In this document: piece by piece, positions 10,524 to 21,300 of the stretch
How the letters are laid out: each line of letters begins with the position of its first letter
Position numbering within the stretch: position 1 is the first letter of the stretch
NCBI GenBank assembly: GCA_004431415.1
Contig: QPMI01000236.1
Coordinates: 1 to 64,000 of the forward strand
Direction of reading: 5' to 3'
Source of the DNA: Cyanophora paradoxa
Lineage: Eukaryota > Glaucocystophyceae > Cyanophorales > Cyanophoraceae
DNA: 64,000 bases
Position numbers and translations under genes: made by a program
Notes under the pieces: model-generated
Told to the model about the DNA's origin: nothing
Database searches by the model: none
Seen by the model: only the letters and a program-made list of their open reading frames with translations

Positions 10524-10849
10524 ATGCCGAATATCCGCAAGATACTCACAGATGATGAAAAAGCAGAGAAGCTGAGACTGAAAAGGGAGCAAGATGCCCA
10601 AAGAAAACGCGAAGCCTATCATAAAAAGAAGCAGGAACGATTATCCAAGGAGCCGCTACAGTTCACACACCAGAAGAACTCAAAAAGATTGCCCTCAGAC
10701 ACCAGAGGAAATACAGGGAAAATGAAGAATATCGCGAGCAAAAAAAGGCAAAAGCGCTGGAATATTACCACAAGAAGAAAGATGAACAGCCCAAGAAACC
10801 CAAAGAGCATAAACCGGTTGGAAGACCTCGGAAATATATCGAAGAATAA
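10524..10849 (+). pseudogene. Small basic protein with AT-hook-like tail, copy 2 (one frame break)
   Basis: The ATG follows CTATTAAAGAGAA. The first frame encodes a Lys/Arg-rich helix (EKAEKLRLKREQDAQRKREA). Near 10,655 the coding signal moves to another frame, reading TPEELKKIALRHQRKYRENE, then YREQKKAKALEYYHKKK and GRPRKYIEE before a stop at 10849. The second part is the clear paralogue of the gene at 10126. One indel would restore a protein of about 108 residues. A DNA-binding role is inferred from charge and the GRP core. Confidence 0.5.
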
Positions 10850-11066
10850 ATTCTCGATCGAAACAAATTTTGTAGAAATCGATTTGATCGGAGGCAAAAA
10901 AATGACAGCTTTCTTCCCTCTTTTTTAAAACTGTACCTATATATCGAGACAGTATCCCGACCCAAAACTACTTAAGGACTTGGCAAATAATAGGATATAT
11001 ATAAAAGACAATTCCTCCTTCCGAAATTATTTTCTTCGTTAAAGGTAGAAGTCCCCAAAATCGAAA

Positions 11067-13659
11067 ATGAACAAAATCGAGAAATTCGCCACCCCTGTTG
11101 AAAATGCTACATTCCTTAGTACTCTCATTGGTGATCGCAACAAGGTCACCCATGTATTTGATTCTGCCGAAGATGCCCTTGAAGCCATTGATAATAGCAA
11201 GGTTAAGACCTGGGCTGAATGCATTCAACCTGAGCAAGTGACCAGAGTTTACCTGGACCTGGATAAATTCGCTGATTTGAAGGAGAACATTGCTGATAAC
11301 TATGCTGAGGCGGAAACTGTTGTAAGAGAGATGAGAGATAAGCTATGGAAGCGATCTGGTACCACTTCTATTAACGATATTGCTGTTGCAGTTCGCCATA
11401 GAAGGGTTTATTTGATTAAGGAGGATGTCACCAAGTTCAAGATTTCAGCCCACTTTATTATTAAATCGCTTGCATGCAAACATGAAGATATCCCAAGCTT
11501 TTCAAAGCGATGGGATTGGTGAAAAATGAGGATTATGACAGTGGAGTTTACAGCTCCACACAGAACCTAATCTGCCTCAATTGCTGCAAAGGTGAGACTC
11601 TGGATGCTCAAAATAAGTCGAAAAAAGATGTTGATAAAAACGTTTGCTTTAAGAAATTCGTTGACTGTGACAAAGTGTTAATGCGAAATGAGGACTTCTT
11701 TGTATCTTACTTCTCAGCTACTACTAAACTTGTGGATGAATCAAATATTTCTGCATTTGCAAATTATACTCCTGAGCCAAAACCAGTTAAAAAGGAGCCA
11801 AAAAGTGATAAAGTGAAGACTGAGAAGGTAGAAGCTGAAAAAGACACTGAACCCGAAAATCCTGTTACTTTCGAACTGCTACAAAGTGTTATAATGGGTC
11901 TCAATGCTGAAAGAGCCAGCGAGTATAAGACTTGGATTGATGTTGGACTGGTCATCATCAATGTTGGGGAAGACAACAAATTTACCCCTAAAATGCAGGC
12001 TGAACTCTTCCACCAATTCTCAGAACAGAGTGACAAGTATGATTATGATGAATGCCAGGAAAAGTTTACACAGCTTTGCAGAAGCAAGAAGAAGGCTGAG
12101 CCTGGCAAAGTGTTGACCTTCAAATCCTTGGTTTATTGGTTGAGCAAAGATAACAATGAGCTTTTCAAGGAACTCTTCCCCAAAAAGTATGCATTCCTAC
12201 CAGAGGACACAGATGAAATCGATTACAAGACTGCAAGTATCCCTCCTTTGGCTGAACATTACAATGTGCATAAGAGGTATTTCAATGCTCGCATGCATCA
12301 TGTTGAAAATGTTGGTTGTGTGATGCTCTGGGATGAACAACTACTTTGCTGGATGCCCAAAGACATTGGAAAACTGTCTACAAAGCATTTCCCCACTTGA
12401 TGCATAAGGTGATTGTGAATGAGGGGACAGATAATGAGAAAGAGAAATGGGAGCAATCATTTAGGAAATGGATTGTGGATCCAACAGCCACAAGATCAAC
12501 TTACATGGATTTCCTCCCACCTCCTGCTACTCTCAGTGCAAAATGCAAGTCTGTATTTAATCTCTATCCAGGAATGAAGGTCGACCATCAGCAATTCGAA
12601 AATGCTCCAGAGGATGTAACTGCTGAGATGATTAAGCCTTTCCTTGATCACTTGTTCTTAATGTCTGGTGAGGATCAAAATACCTATGAATATCTGTTGA
12701 AATGGTTTGCCCACATGCTGCAAAAGCCTGGGGAACTCAATGGAGTATCCTTAATCTTCATTGGTGAACAGGGAACTGGTAAGAATGTGTTGGTTGATAC
12801 TTTCCAAAAGAAGATACTTGGAGATGCCCTGAGTTATGCAACTGGTAAGCCAAAAGAGGATCTGTTTGGTCGATTTGCCCACAATAGAGAGGATAAGATC
12901 TTGATTGTTGTGAATGAAGCCTCAGGCAAGGACACATTCGAAAATAATGATATGCTTAAAGATCTCATTACTTCTGATAAGATTGTTATTGAACACAAAG
13001 GGATAGATTCATACACAAAAAGCAACTTTGCCAGGATTATATTCACCAGCAATAACAACATTCCAGTTAAAATTGAAGCTGGAGATAGGCGATTTGTGGT
13101 TGTTGAAGTTAGTAAGAAATTCGCAAAGGATAGGTCATACTTCCTTCCACTTGTAAAATGGCTTAATGATCACTGCAATATTCGAAACATTGCCCACTAT
13201 TTGAGAACCAAAGTTGAATGTGAGGATGTGAACTGGATTGCTGATAGACCCCTTACAAATAAATACTATTTAGCCCAGCAGGTGTGCGCTCCAATCATCC
13301 TTATGTTCACTAAGTGGCTTGTGGATCGAGGCTTAATTTCCGAGAATAAATGCAAGTCTGGTAGCCTTGTGGAAACCTGGAAATGGTTCCAGGAGTTCAT
13401 TACCAGCAATAAATATAAAAACGATTATAATAGTCGCAGATATTATACAGAAATGCGAAGTGTTACATATATCCAAGTGAAAACTACAAATGGTAAACAA
13501 TACTATCATTTCCTATTCCCACAAGTATTTGAGGAATTCAGAAAGATGAAGCTTGTAGATGATGAGACCATTGAGGAAGAAGCTAATCCAAGGATGAAAC
13601 AAGAACTACCTGCTGCTGATCCTGATGCATCAGATTATGACTCTGATGTTGAAGTTTAG
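11067..13659 (+). pseudogene. Primase-superfamily 3 helicase fusion, in three overlapping frames
   Basis: Three consecutive frames overlap by 13 and 55 bases and together give about 860 residues. The first part has the archaeo-eukaryotic primase signature: YLDLDKF (DxD metal ligands, near 11,255) and KISAHFIIK (near 11,440). The second is a Lys/Glu-rich linker followed by a D5-N-like region. The third has the SF3 helicase core: Walker A GEQGTGKN at 12,763-12,786, Walker B ILIVVNEASG near 12,900, and the sensor asparagines in FTSNNNIP near 13,050. The protein would unwind and prime the viral DNA. Only two single-base changes separate the frames, so this is either recent decay or assembly error. 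Confidence 0.8.
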
Positions 13660-13671
13660 GTTTACTCAAAA

Positions 13672-13852
13672 GTGGACTCACAGTTGACTCAAATTTATCA
13701 TAAAAGACCCAAACAGTCTTTTATTTATGGTTTATTTATCGATTAGGTTGACTAAGTGGGGGGAGTTGACTCATTTTTTCACAGATTCTAAAAGAGGACT
13801 CTGCCCTAAAAAGAAATAAAAAGTGCCTCAACTCCACCCACTAAGTCAACCA
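13672..13852. repeat. Hairpin-bearing repeat block 1 (GTTGACTAAGTGGG box)
   Basis: Holds AGTGGACTCA and GTTGACTCA boxes, then an inverted repeat: GGTTGACTAAGTGGG at 13,746-13,760 and its exact complement at 13,837-13,851. With a few mismatches the arms extend inward to about 27 bases (GGAGTTGA / TCAACTCC). The right arm overlaps the first codons of the DNA polymerase ORF. A homologous block lies at 17,950-18,137. Confidence 0.85.
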
Positions 13853-15766
13853 AAAAATGATTTAAGAGATAGAAAAATATATTTATATGTAACTAGTAAG
13901 AAATGGCTGGAACAGATCATGCTAAAGAAAGAGTCCAAAGCTAGAGAACTAATCGATTTCCTGTTCACCAATATTCCAATGAATGAACTCACAGATGAGC
14001 AAAAGGCTATTTACAGGGCTACTAAACACTGTTACCTTTGCAGTGAGAGGTTCACTAAGGAAAACTTCAAATGCAGAGATCATGATCACCACACAGGTAA
14101 TTACATTGCACCTGCATGCAGAAACTGCAATCTCCATAGGAGAATCTCAAAGCAAACCAAAGTTGCAGTTGTTGTTGACCAAATGGATGACTGTGGGACA
14201 TTCATTTTCAGAAAAATAGCAGGCATGGGTGATAAAAAGCGAATCGAAATCCTTTCGAAAAACTTTGATCAATACCTTTCATTGCAATGGGGTCTTTACA
14301 AGTTCATTGATGCAAGTAATTTTATGGAATTTGGGGCTGCTGATGTAGATGAGTTAATGGACAAATTCCAAGCCTTCAGAAGGCTTTCACACACAGTATA
14401 TGGATTGGACCCAGTTCATTATGTATCTGCACCTGGGTTATCTTGGGATGCTATGCTTAGGACCACCAAGGCAAAAATAGAGCTTATAAGTGATGTAGAG
14501 CAATACGAATTTGTTGAGAGGGGAATCAGGGGTGGCTTTGCAACAATGCCTTGTAGGTATGCTGAGGCTGATGGTGAGAACTCCCATATAATGCTGTTTG
14601 ATGCTAACAACTTGTATGGCTACTGTTTGAGTCAGCCAATCCCAGTTGGTGATTTTAGATGGGAGACCGAATTCAACCCACAAGATAACAGATCCAGTTT
14701 CCTGGAAGTTGATCTGGATTACCCAATTAGGCTATATCTAGACCACAGTGATTTCCCCCTAATTATTAACAAGAAAATAATAGATTATGCCGAATTATCA
14801 CAATATCAAAAGAGCCTATTAGATCTCTCAGGAGAAGAGCTTGATAAGACCCCTAAGCTAACTGCAACCTTTGGTTCTGTGACCAACTATGTGATTTCTG
14901 AGCCTCTTCTACAGTATCTGTTGGACAAAGGGGTGAAACTAAAGAAGGTTCACAGGGTCCTATCATTTACTGTGGCTCCTGTAATGAAACCCTACATTGA
15001 GCTGAATACTGAGATGAGAAGGAAAGCAGTGAATAAATTCGAGGCTGATTTCTATAAACTCATGAATAACTCAATCTATGGGAAATGCATTGAATCTTGC
15101 AGAGGTAGATCTGTGGTTAAGATTGCAAACAGTGAGAAACTGTTTATGAAATATGCAGCCTCCCCATTGGTGAAATCAACAAGTCCCATAAACGAAAAAG
15201 CAGTTGCCTTTGAGTTTTACACAAAGCATGTGAAGCTAGATAAGCCAGTTGCTATTGGGGCTTATGTTCTGGATGCAGCCAAACTGCATAACTACAAGTT
15301 CTTCTATGATACTGTAAGGTCCCAATGGACAAAAGCAAAGTTACTATTCCATGATACTGACTCCTTTTGTCTATATATCGAATCTAAGACCCTACAAAAA
15401 GATATAGAGAATATATCCTTTAATCTGGACTTAGGAGGACCTAACAGAATGACCCCAGGTAAATACAAAAATGAAATGCCAGGTTCTGCTATATTGGAGT
15501 ATGTGGGTCTCAGAGCCAAAGTTTACAGTTTCAGAACTGCTGAGATTGAGAGAAGTAAGCTATCTGGGACTTCCACTGAGGAACTCCAATTTAATGATTT
15601 TAAGCAGTGTTTATTTGCAGGTATCAGCAAGACTGTGACTGCAAAGCAGAAGAGAAGGGCAGATCACACAATAATAGATACTGTGAGTAGAAGGGTTGCC
15701 CTAAACTGCTTTGATGCAAAGAGATACATCTTACCAGATGGTATTAATTCTGTTCCTTTTAATTAA
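13823..15766 (+). CDS. polB: DNA polymerase B, protein-primed type, with endonuclease VII-like zinc finger and reduced exonuclease region
   Basis: Open frame of 647 codons. It begins at a GTG inside a repeat arm, so the true start may be an ATG near 13,919, or the N-terminus may be lost. Residues 70-102 form a zinc/HNH-like finger (CYLC, RDHDHH, CRNC) of the kind that precedes the exonuclease in Polinton polymerases. The polymerase motifs are all present: DANNLYG (motif A, residue 260), NNSIYGK (motif B, about 415) and HDTDS (motif C, about 510). Between the finger and motif A the usual exonuclease sequence is short: I see YLSLQWGLYKFIDASNF and LDPVHYVSAPGLSWDAM but no FHNLxGYDSH-like or YHDLYLxxDVLLL-like segments. 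It would replicate the element; proofreading is doubtful. Confidence 0.85.
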   Translation: MPQLHPLSQPKNDLRDRKIYLYVTSKKWLEQIMLKKESKARELIDFLFTNIPMNELTDEQKAIYRATKHCYLCSERFTKENFKCRDHDHHTGNYIAPACRNCNLHRRISKQTKVAVVVDQMDDCGTFIFRKIAGMGDKKRIEILSKNFDQYLSLQWGLYKFIDASNFMEFGAADVDELMDKFQAFRRLSHTVYGLDPVHYVSAPGLSWDAMLRTTKAKIELISDVEQYEFVERGIRGGFATMPCRYAEADGENSHIMLFDANNLYGYCLSQPIPVGDFRWETEFNPQDNRSSFLEVDLDYPIRLYLDHSDFPLIINKKIIDYAELSQYQKSLLDLSGEELDKTPKLTATFGSVTNYVISEPLLQYLLDKGVKLKKVHRVLSFTVAPVMKPYIELNTEMRRKAVNKFEADFYKLMNNSIYGKCIESCRGRSVVKIANSEKLFMKYAASPLVKSTSPINEKAVAFEFYTKHVKLDKPVAIGAYVLDAAKLHNYKFFYDTVRSQWTKAKLLFHDTDSFCLYIESKTLQKDIENISFNLDLGGPNRMTPGKYKNEMPGSAILEYVGLRAKVYSFRTAEIERSKLSGTSTEELQFNDFKQCLFAGISKTVTAKQKRRADHTIIDTVSRRVALNCFDAKRYILPDGINSVPFN

Positions 15767-15769
15767 GAG

Positions 15770-17154
15770 ATGCCAGCAACTGGAAGAATAGTTAGAAGAA
15801 CCACTGAGCAACTGCAAGGTAACCTACTGCCCATCACAATTCCAAAGGAGGAAAAGGGGAATCTCGAATTGTAAAAAAGTCAGAGATGAAAGAGCTTGTC
15901 CCAGTAGAGATCCCAGTTGCTATTGCAGTGAAAGAAACCAGCAAGATTGCCAAGAGATTCTATGATGTGAGAACTGGTTACAAAGGGCTTCAAGCTATGA
16001 GGGCTGAGTTACCTGATGAATCCTATAAGCAGTTGCAAGAGTTCTATAAAAAACAAGAGGTAGTTCAGATCAATGCACCAGCTATATCTAGGAAGAGAGA
16101 TCCCATGGTTCCAATTAGGCAGCCCCTTGATACCTATGTGATTGATTTGCTCTTTTTCCCAGCTTATAAGAAACAAAACAATGGCTATGATACCTTTATG
16201 ACTGCAATGGAATCTACACTGAGAACTGGGTATATCATACCTATAAGGGATAAATCAGCTCTCACTACATTAGCTGCATTTAAACAGCTTGAAATGAGAG
16301 TGGCAAGACCAATAGTAAAAGTTCAATCAGATGCTGGGAGTGAATTCCAAAATCGAATATTCCAGGAGTATTTATCTAGTAAATTCATAGAACACCAAGT
16401 GAGTGGAACTGCTGACCATAGAAGCCAAGGTCGAATTGAAGCCTTTAACAAGCAGATTAAGAGACTGATCACAAACTATTGCATAGCTAATAACACAGCT
16501 AGATTCTTTGATGTGTTAGGTGATATTGAGTATAATTACAATAATACAGTTCACTCAGCTACTAAGATGAAGCCAGGCGAAACTACAGAGGAGCATTATA
16601 GGTATATAGTGGGATTAGAAGATGAAAGATTCAAGAAATCAATAGCTTACCTTGATACCATGCAGCCTGGCATGTTTGTTAGAGTGAAAGTTGAGAAGAA
16701 CCCCTTTGCTAAACAGGGTAACAATTGGTCTAGGATGGTTTACACTGTTGATAGTAGGGAAGGCTTTAAGTTTAAGCTAAGGAGTCCCACTGGAGAGATC
16801 ATAGATAACAGGTTTGCATTCCATGAGCTGTTGCCTGTGAATGCAGTTGAATATCTAGAAACCCCTACAGTGGATGCCTTAGAGCAAGCCAAAGAGGAAG
16901 CTAGGGTTGATGCTGCTATAAGGAGAGAGGGCATAGAAGCTGCTAATGAAGTCCCAGATAAGCCTTTGATAGAGGCTAGAAAGGACAAGGCTGGGAAAGT
17001 TAGCAGGGAACTCAAAAAGCTCACCATAGCAGGCACACAGAAACTTTCAGAAGTGAATAGCCAGAGGTGGTATAATGACTTTCAGACTACTAAGGAGTCA
17101 TATACAGCCCCTAAACCTCAAAGAACACTAAGAGAAAGGACCAAAACTAGCTAG
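15770..17154 (+). CDS. Retroviral-type (DDE) integrase
   Basis: The main frame runs from 15,886 (422 codons). A preceding ORF of 34 codons starts at 15,770 after TTAATTAAGAG, ends at 15,874 and probably is the true N-terminus, split off by one indel near the A/G-rich stretch at 15,845-15,860. Using the 422-residue numbering, the catalytic triad fits D87 (DLLFF, with D82 as alternative), D149 (QSDAGSEF) and E185 (GRIEAFNK), spaced D-x35-E as in rve integrases. A C-terminal beta-rich region (about 265-320) resembles SH3/chromo-like DNA-binding tails, followed by a charged helical tail. Such integrases insert Polintons into host chromosomes. It is the last gene of the element and shares a strand with polB. 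Confidence 0.9.
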
Positions 17155-17631
17155 TTTCATAGCCGAAAACTCGTTTTTTCCAAATATATGTATGTGTGAT
17201 ATACATATATGCATATGATATACACATCAACGTGTAGATCTTCTCAAGCGCTTCACAACGCTATGCAGAACGCTGCAAGTTGACTATCTGGTGATGAGAT
17301 ACAAGCGTTTGAAGATGCCGATTATCGATTTTTCGAGATTTCGGAATGATGCATCATAATGATGTAATAATGATGTATCATAAACATATAACATATATAT
17401 ATCGCCGTGATCGTCATGATCTCCCGAGTTCGATGGTGTGTCATATATATCATATACATTTGCATCGTCATTATGACATCATTTCGTAAAATTACACGTC
17501 CGTCATCGTCTTTTTCCGCAGCGAACAGATAAGTGAACAGTTAAGGAGACAACTATTGTAATAGTGGACTGCAACAACAATTGAAAACAAGATATGCGGG
17601 AAAGCTATTGAAAGACAATGAAGCAAATTGC

Positions 17632-17732
17632 GAACAATTAAGTGAACAGTTAAGTGGACACCTGTTGGGAGTAGGCAGTGTCTACTCGTTTATCGTGAAA
17701 CGGTGTCCACTTAACTGTTCATTTAACTGTTG
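17632..17732. repeat. Inverted repeat with 39-base loop
   Basis: TGAACAGTTAAGTGGACACC at 17,643-17,662 is repeated exactly in reverse complement at 17,702-17,721. The arms extend outward imperfectly (AACAATTAAG / TTTAACTGTT) to about 30 bases. It could be part of a terminal inverted repeat, a replication origin or a fold-back terminator. Confidence 0.85.
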
Positions 17733-17949
17733 ACGAAAACCCATGCATTATGACATCATATCATTAAACCACATACAAAACACTAAAATGCATGTATCTC
17801 TTCACCAACTCATCATGTGACAAAACCAAAAACAGATTCGGAATCCTCTTAACGAGGCCTGCCTGACGATGTAAGTATCATAGGCTCAATAATTCATATG
17901 TTTATAAGCATCTCCCCTTGATTCCCCCTATTATATAATATTTATATTA

Positions 17950-18137
17950 AAGTGGACTCAAGGTTGACTCATATTAATCGTAAAAGTAGTAATAGTATAT
18001 GGATTTTGTTACGAATTCAATGCAAGGGTTGACTAAGTGGGTTGAGTTGACTCAAATTTCACAGGAAATATTTGGGACCTAAAGTTTTCTAAAAAGGATT
18101 TCAAAAAATGTGTCAACTCCCCCCACTTAGTCAACCC
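17950..18137. repeat. Hairpin-bearing repeat block 2 (GTTGACTAAGTGGG box)
   Basis: Begins AGTGGACTCAAGGTTGACTCA, as in block 1, and has the same hairpin: GGGTTGACTAAGTGGG at 18,026-18,041, with its near-exact complement ending at 18,136. The shared tail GAGTTGACTCA..TTTCACAG shows common origin with 13,672-13,852. The two blocks flank polB and integrase as direct repeats. Confidence 0.85.
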
Positions 18138-18399
18138 TGACCATAAACAGTAAGGATTTGAGCTAACAAGTATCACAAAGTGAACATTTTGAGTCCACTT
18201 AGAAGATCCACTTTTGAAATCCAAGTTGATTTTGCTTGAAATTTCAAAGTTGATCTAAAAGTGAGTCCACCCTGATTGATTATGGTAACAAAGTTGACTA
18301 AGTTGACTAAGTTGAGTCATCTTAAGAAATTCAAAGAGACTAAGAGTTCAAAATGTTTATGAAAAGTGAGTCAACTTAGACCACTTATGATAACAAAGT

Positions 18400-21300
18400 C
18401 AGGCGAAGCCTCTTTCTCAAACCCAAAAACCGCCGACCGAAATTCCTTTTTTAACCTTTTTTTCCACTCGAGATCCCCCCTGCTAAATAATTTCCGTGTC
18501 ACACTCCCTCGAAGCAGAATTATTAATTCTGCCTCGACACGGACGCGATTGATGGACATTACACAGCTGCCCGAACCGCCACAGACCCCTCTAGATCCAT
18601 TTTTAGCGTCCTGGCTCCCCTAAGACGACCGCTCCCCCGTGGGCGTCGCGCGAAAATCGAATTTCCCTCTGGATCAATTCCGGTACTTAACCCCCGACAA
18701 ACACAGTCCGAGTCAGAAGGTGGGACCCGGTCCCGCCCGGTCCCGCGACGAAATCGCGCCAGGGACGCCCCAGAACGATACAGAATGACGCGCGAGGGCG
18801 AGCGCATCGCCGCAAGCTCGATTTCGGGCGCCCTCGATTCTCCAGTCCGAAGAATCGGCCGAACATTTGATCCGGCCGGTCCCGCCCGGTCCCGCGACGC
18901 GCGCAATCGATGCGTACCGGCGCGCATAGACATAGCAGGGCCTGCGCACCCCCGAAATCCGCTTTCGGAGCCAGAGCAGCGCAGGAAGGCTCCCGACGGC
19001 AAAAAATCGATCCTGCACAGTCCCGGGCAACTTTCCGCGCGCCGACGCCGCGGCGCATGCGCGGATCGATAGCATAAGCATTTGAGATGTAGGAGAAGCC
19101 TTTTGCACGGTCTCTAAATGCGCCGGGCCACGAGGACCCAGCCGACCCCGAAAATTCGATCCTCTACAGACCTGAAGACCTGTTCTTGCGCCCTCGCATC
19201 CTCGCGCATGCGCATCGCTACAATATTCATTTCACATTTTATTGAAGCCTTCCACAAGCTTTGAAGACGCGGAAGAGCACGAGAACCCAGCCGACGGCAA
19301 AAAATCGATTCTGAACAGACCCGGACATCTTTCCGTGCGCCAACGCCGCGGCGCATGCGCGGAACAATATGATAAGCATTTCAGATGTAGACAAAGCCTT
19401 CCGCACGCATTGCAGATGTGCCGGGCCGCGAGGACCCAGCCGACGCCGAAAATTCGATCCTGGACGGACCTGCACAGCTTTCCGCGCGCCCTCGCATCCT
19501 CACGCGTGCGCATCCCTACACTAGTAATTTGAGATCTTTCTTAAGCTTTTCGCGAACTCTAAAGATGCGCATGAATCCAGCCGACCCCGAAATAAAAGAT
19601 GAATCCAGCTGAATCGCGAACTCTAAAGATGCGCATAAAGATGCGACAGGGCGCGAGAATCCAGCCGACCCCGAAAATTCGATCCTGGCCAGGCCTGCAA
19701 AGCTTTCCGCGTGCCCTCGCCTCCGCAGCCCCGCACATCGATGCTATATGCATTCAAGATTCTGTTTAAGCGATTCGCAAGCTCTGTGCATGCGTCTGGC
19801 CTTGAGAATCTCGCCCCTCCCGGGCCTCCCTCTCAACAATATTATATAATTCATCTCCTCTCAACTTGCTCCGGCATCCCTTTATTTCCTCAGTACATTA
19901 ATATTCCTCTAGTTATATTCCTCTAGCCGGCCAGCGCTGGACAAGTACTGGCCGTCAGCCAGCCAGCTTCCGGATCCAGCCAGAAAGCTGTTCGCGATCG
20001 GCCAGGCCGCTGGCCAGTGCCCTATAGGCCTACTGTGACAGCCGCGAGGGCGTCCGCGAGGCTTCGCCGTACTTAGTGCTCCGCAGGAACCCAAAAACCG
20101 CCGACCGAAATTCCTTTTTTAACCTTTTTTTCCACTCCAGATCCCCCCTGCTAAATAATTCCCGTGTCACACTCCCTCGAGGCAGAATTATTAATTCTGC
20201 CTCGACACGGACGCGATTGATAGACATTACACGGCTGCCCGAACCCCAAGATCTGTGCTCCTGCGGAGCACTAAGTACGGCGAAGCCTCGCGGACGCCCT
20301 CGCGGCTGTCACAGTAGGCCTAGCTATATATAGGGCACTGGGTGCCACTGGCCAGCGGGTGGCAGCGGCACGGCCGATCGCGAACAGCTGTCTGGCTGGC
20401 CAGCTGCAGCCCAACTAGTACTGGCCGGGCCCGGCCCAGTGCATGGGCCAGTCCAGCTAGCGCTGCATGGCCGGCCAGAGAGAAATATTAATGTACTGAG
20501 GAAATAAAGCGAATATATTATTAGGGAGTGGTTGGACTGGCTTTTAACTGGTGGAGCAGATTGAGAGGAGATTAATTATATAATTATATAATATTGTTCG
20601 GAGGGAGGCCGGGATCCCCGGAGGGGCAAGGTTCTCGCGGCCAGGCGCATGCACAGAGCTTGGGAATCGCTTAAACAGACCCTCGAATGCATATAGGCCG
20701 CCCGCAAAGACGTGCAGGCGTGGCGAGGATCGAATTTTTGCGTCGGCTGGGTTCTCGCGCCCTGTCGCGCCCACAGAGCTCGCGGAAAGCATTTAAAACA
20801 TCTCAAATGAATATACTAGCGATTCTCGTGCGTGAGGATGCGAGGGCGCGCGGAAAGATGTGCAGGTCCGTCAAGGATCGAATTTTGAGGGTCGGCTGGG
20901 TCCTCGCGGCCCGGCACATCTGTAAAGCGTGCGGAACGCTTCATCTACATCTCAGATGCTTATGCTATTGTTCCGCGCATGCGCCGCGGCGTGGGCGCGC
21001 GGAAAGATGTCCGGGTCCGTGCAGGATCGAATTTTTGCCGTCGACTGGGTTCTCGTGCTCTTTCGCGTCTTCGAAGCTTGTGGAAGGCTTTGATAAAATC
21101 CCAAATGAATATAGTAGCGATTCTCATGCGTGAGGATGCGACGGCGCGCGGAAAGACGTGCAGGTCCGTCCAGGATCGAATTTTCGGGTCGGCTGGGTCC
21201 TCGCGGCCCGGCGCATCTGTAAAGCGTGCGGAATGCTTCTTCTAGATCTTAAATGCTTATGCTATTCTTCCGCGCATGCGCCGCGGCGTGGGCGCGCGGA

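Larger units (their letters stand above)
17155..18399. other. AT-rich non-coding right end of the PLV
   Basis: No ORF of note. It carries dyad-rich ATATGCATATG sequence (17,180-17,480), a 20-bp perfect inverted repeat with longer imperfect arms (17,632-17,732), the second GTTGACT repeat block (17,950-18,137) and several more AGTTGACTAAG and GTGAGTC boxes to 18,390. A/T content stays like the element up to 18,399, where a GC-rich host repeat begins abruptly. The right boundary of the element therefore lies between 17,155 and 18,399. Confidence 0.6.

Noticed and set aside
15886-17154. LTR retrotransposon origin for the integrase
   Set aside because: No reverse transcriptase, gag or long terminal repeats nearby; the polB and capsid neighbours fit a Polinton-like element.
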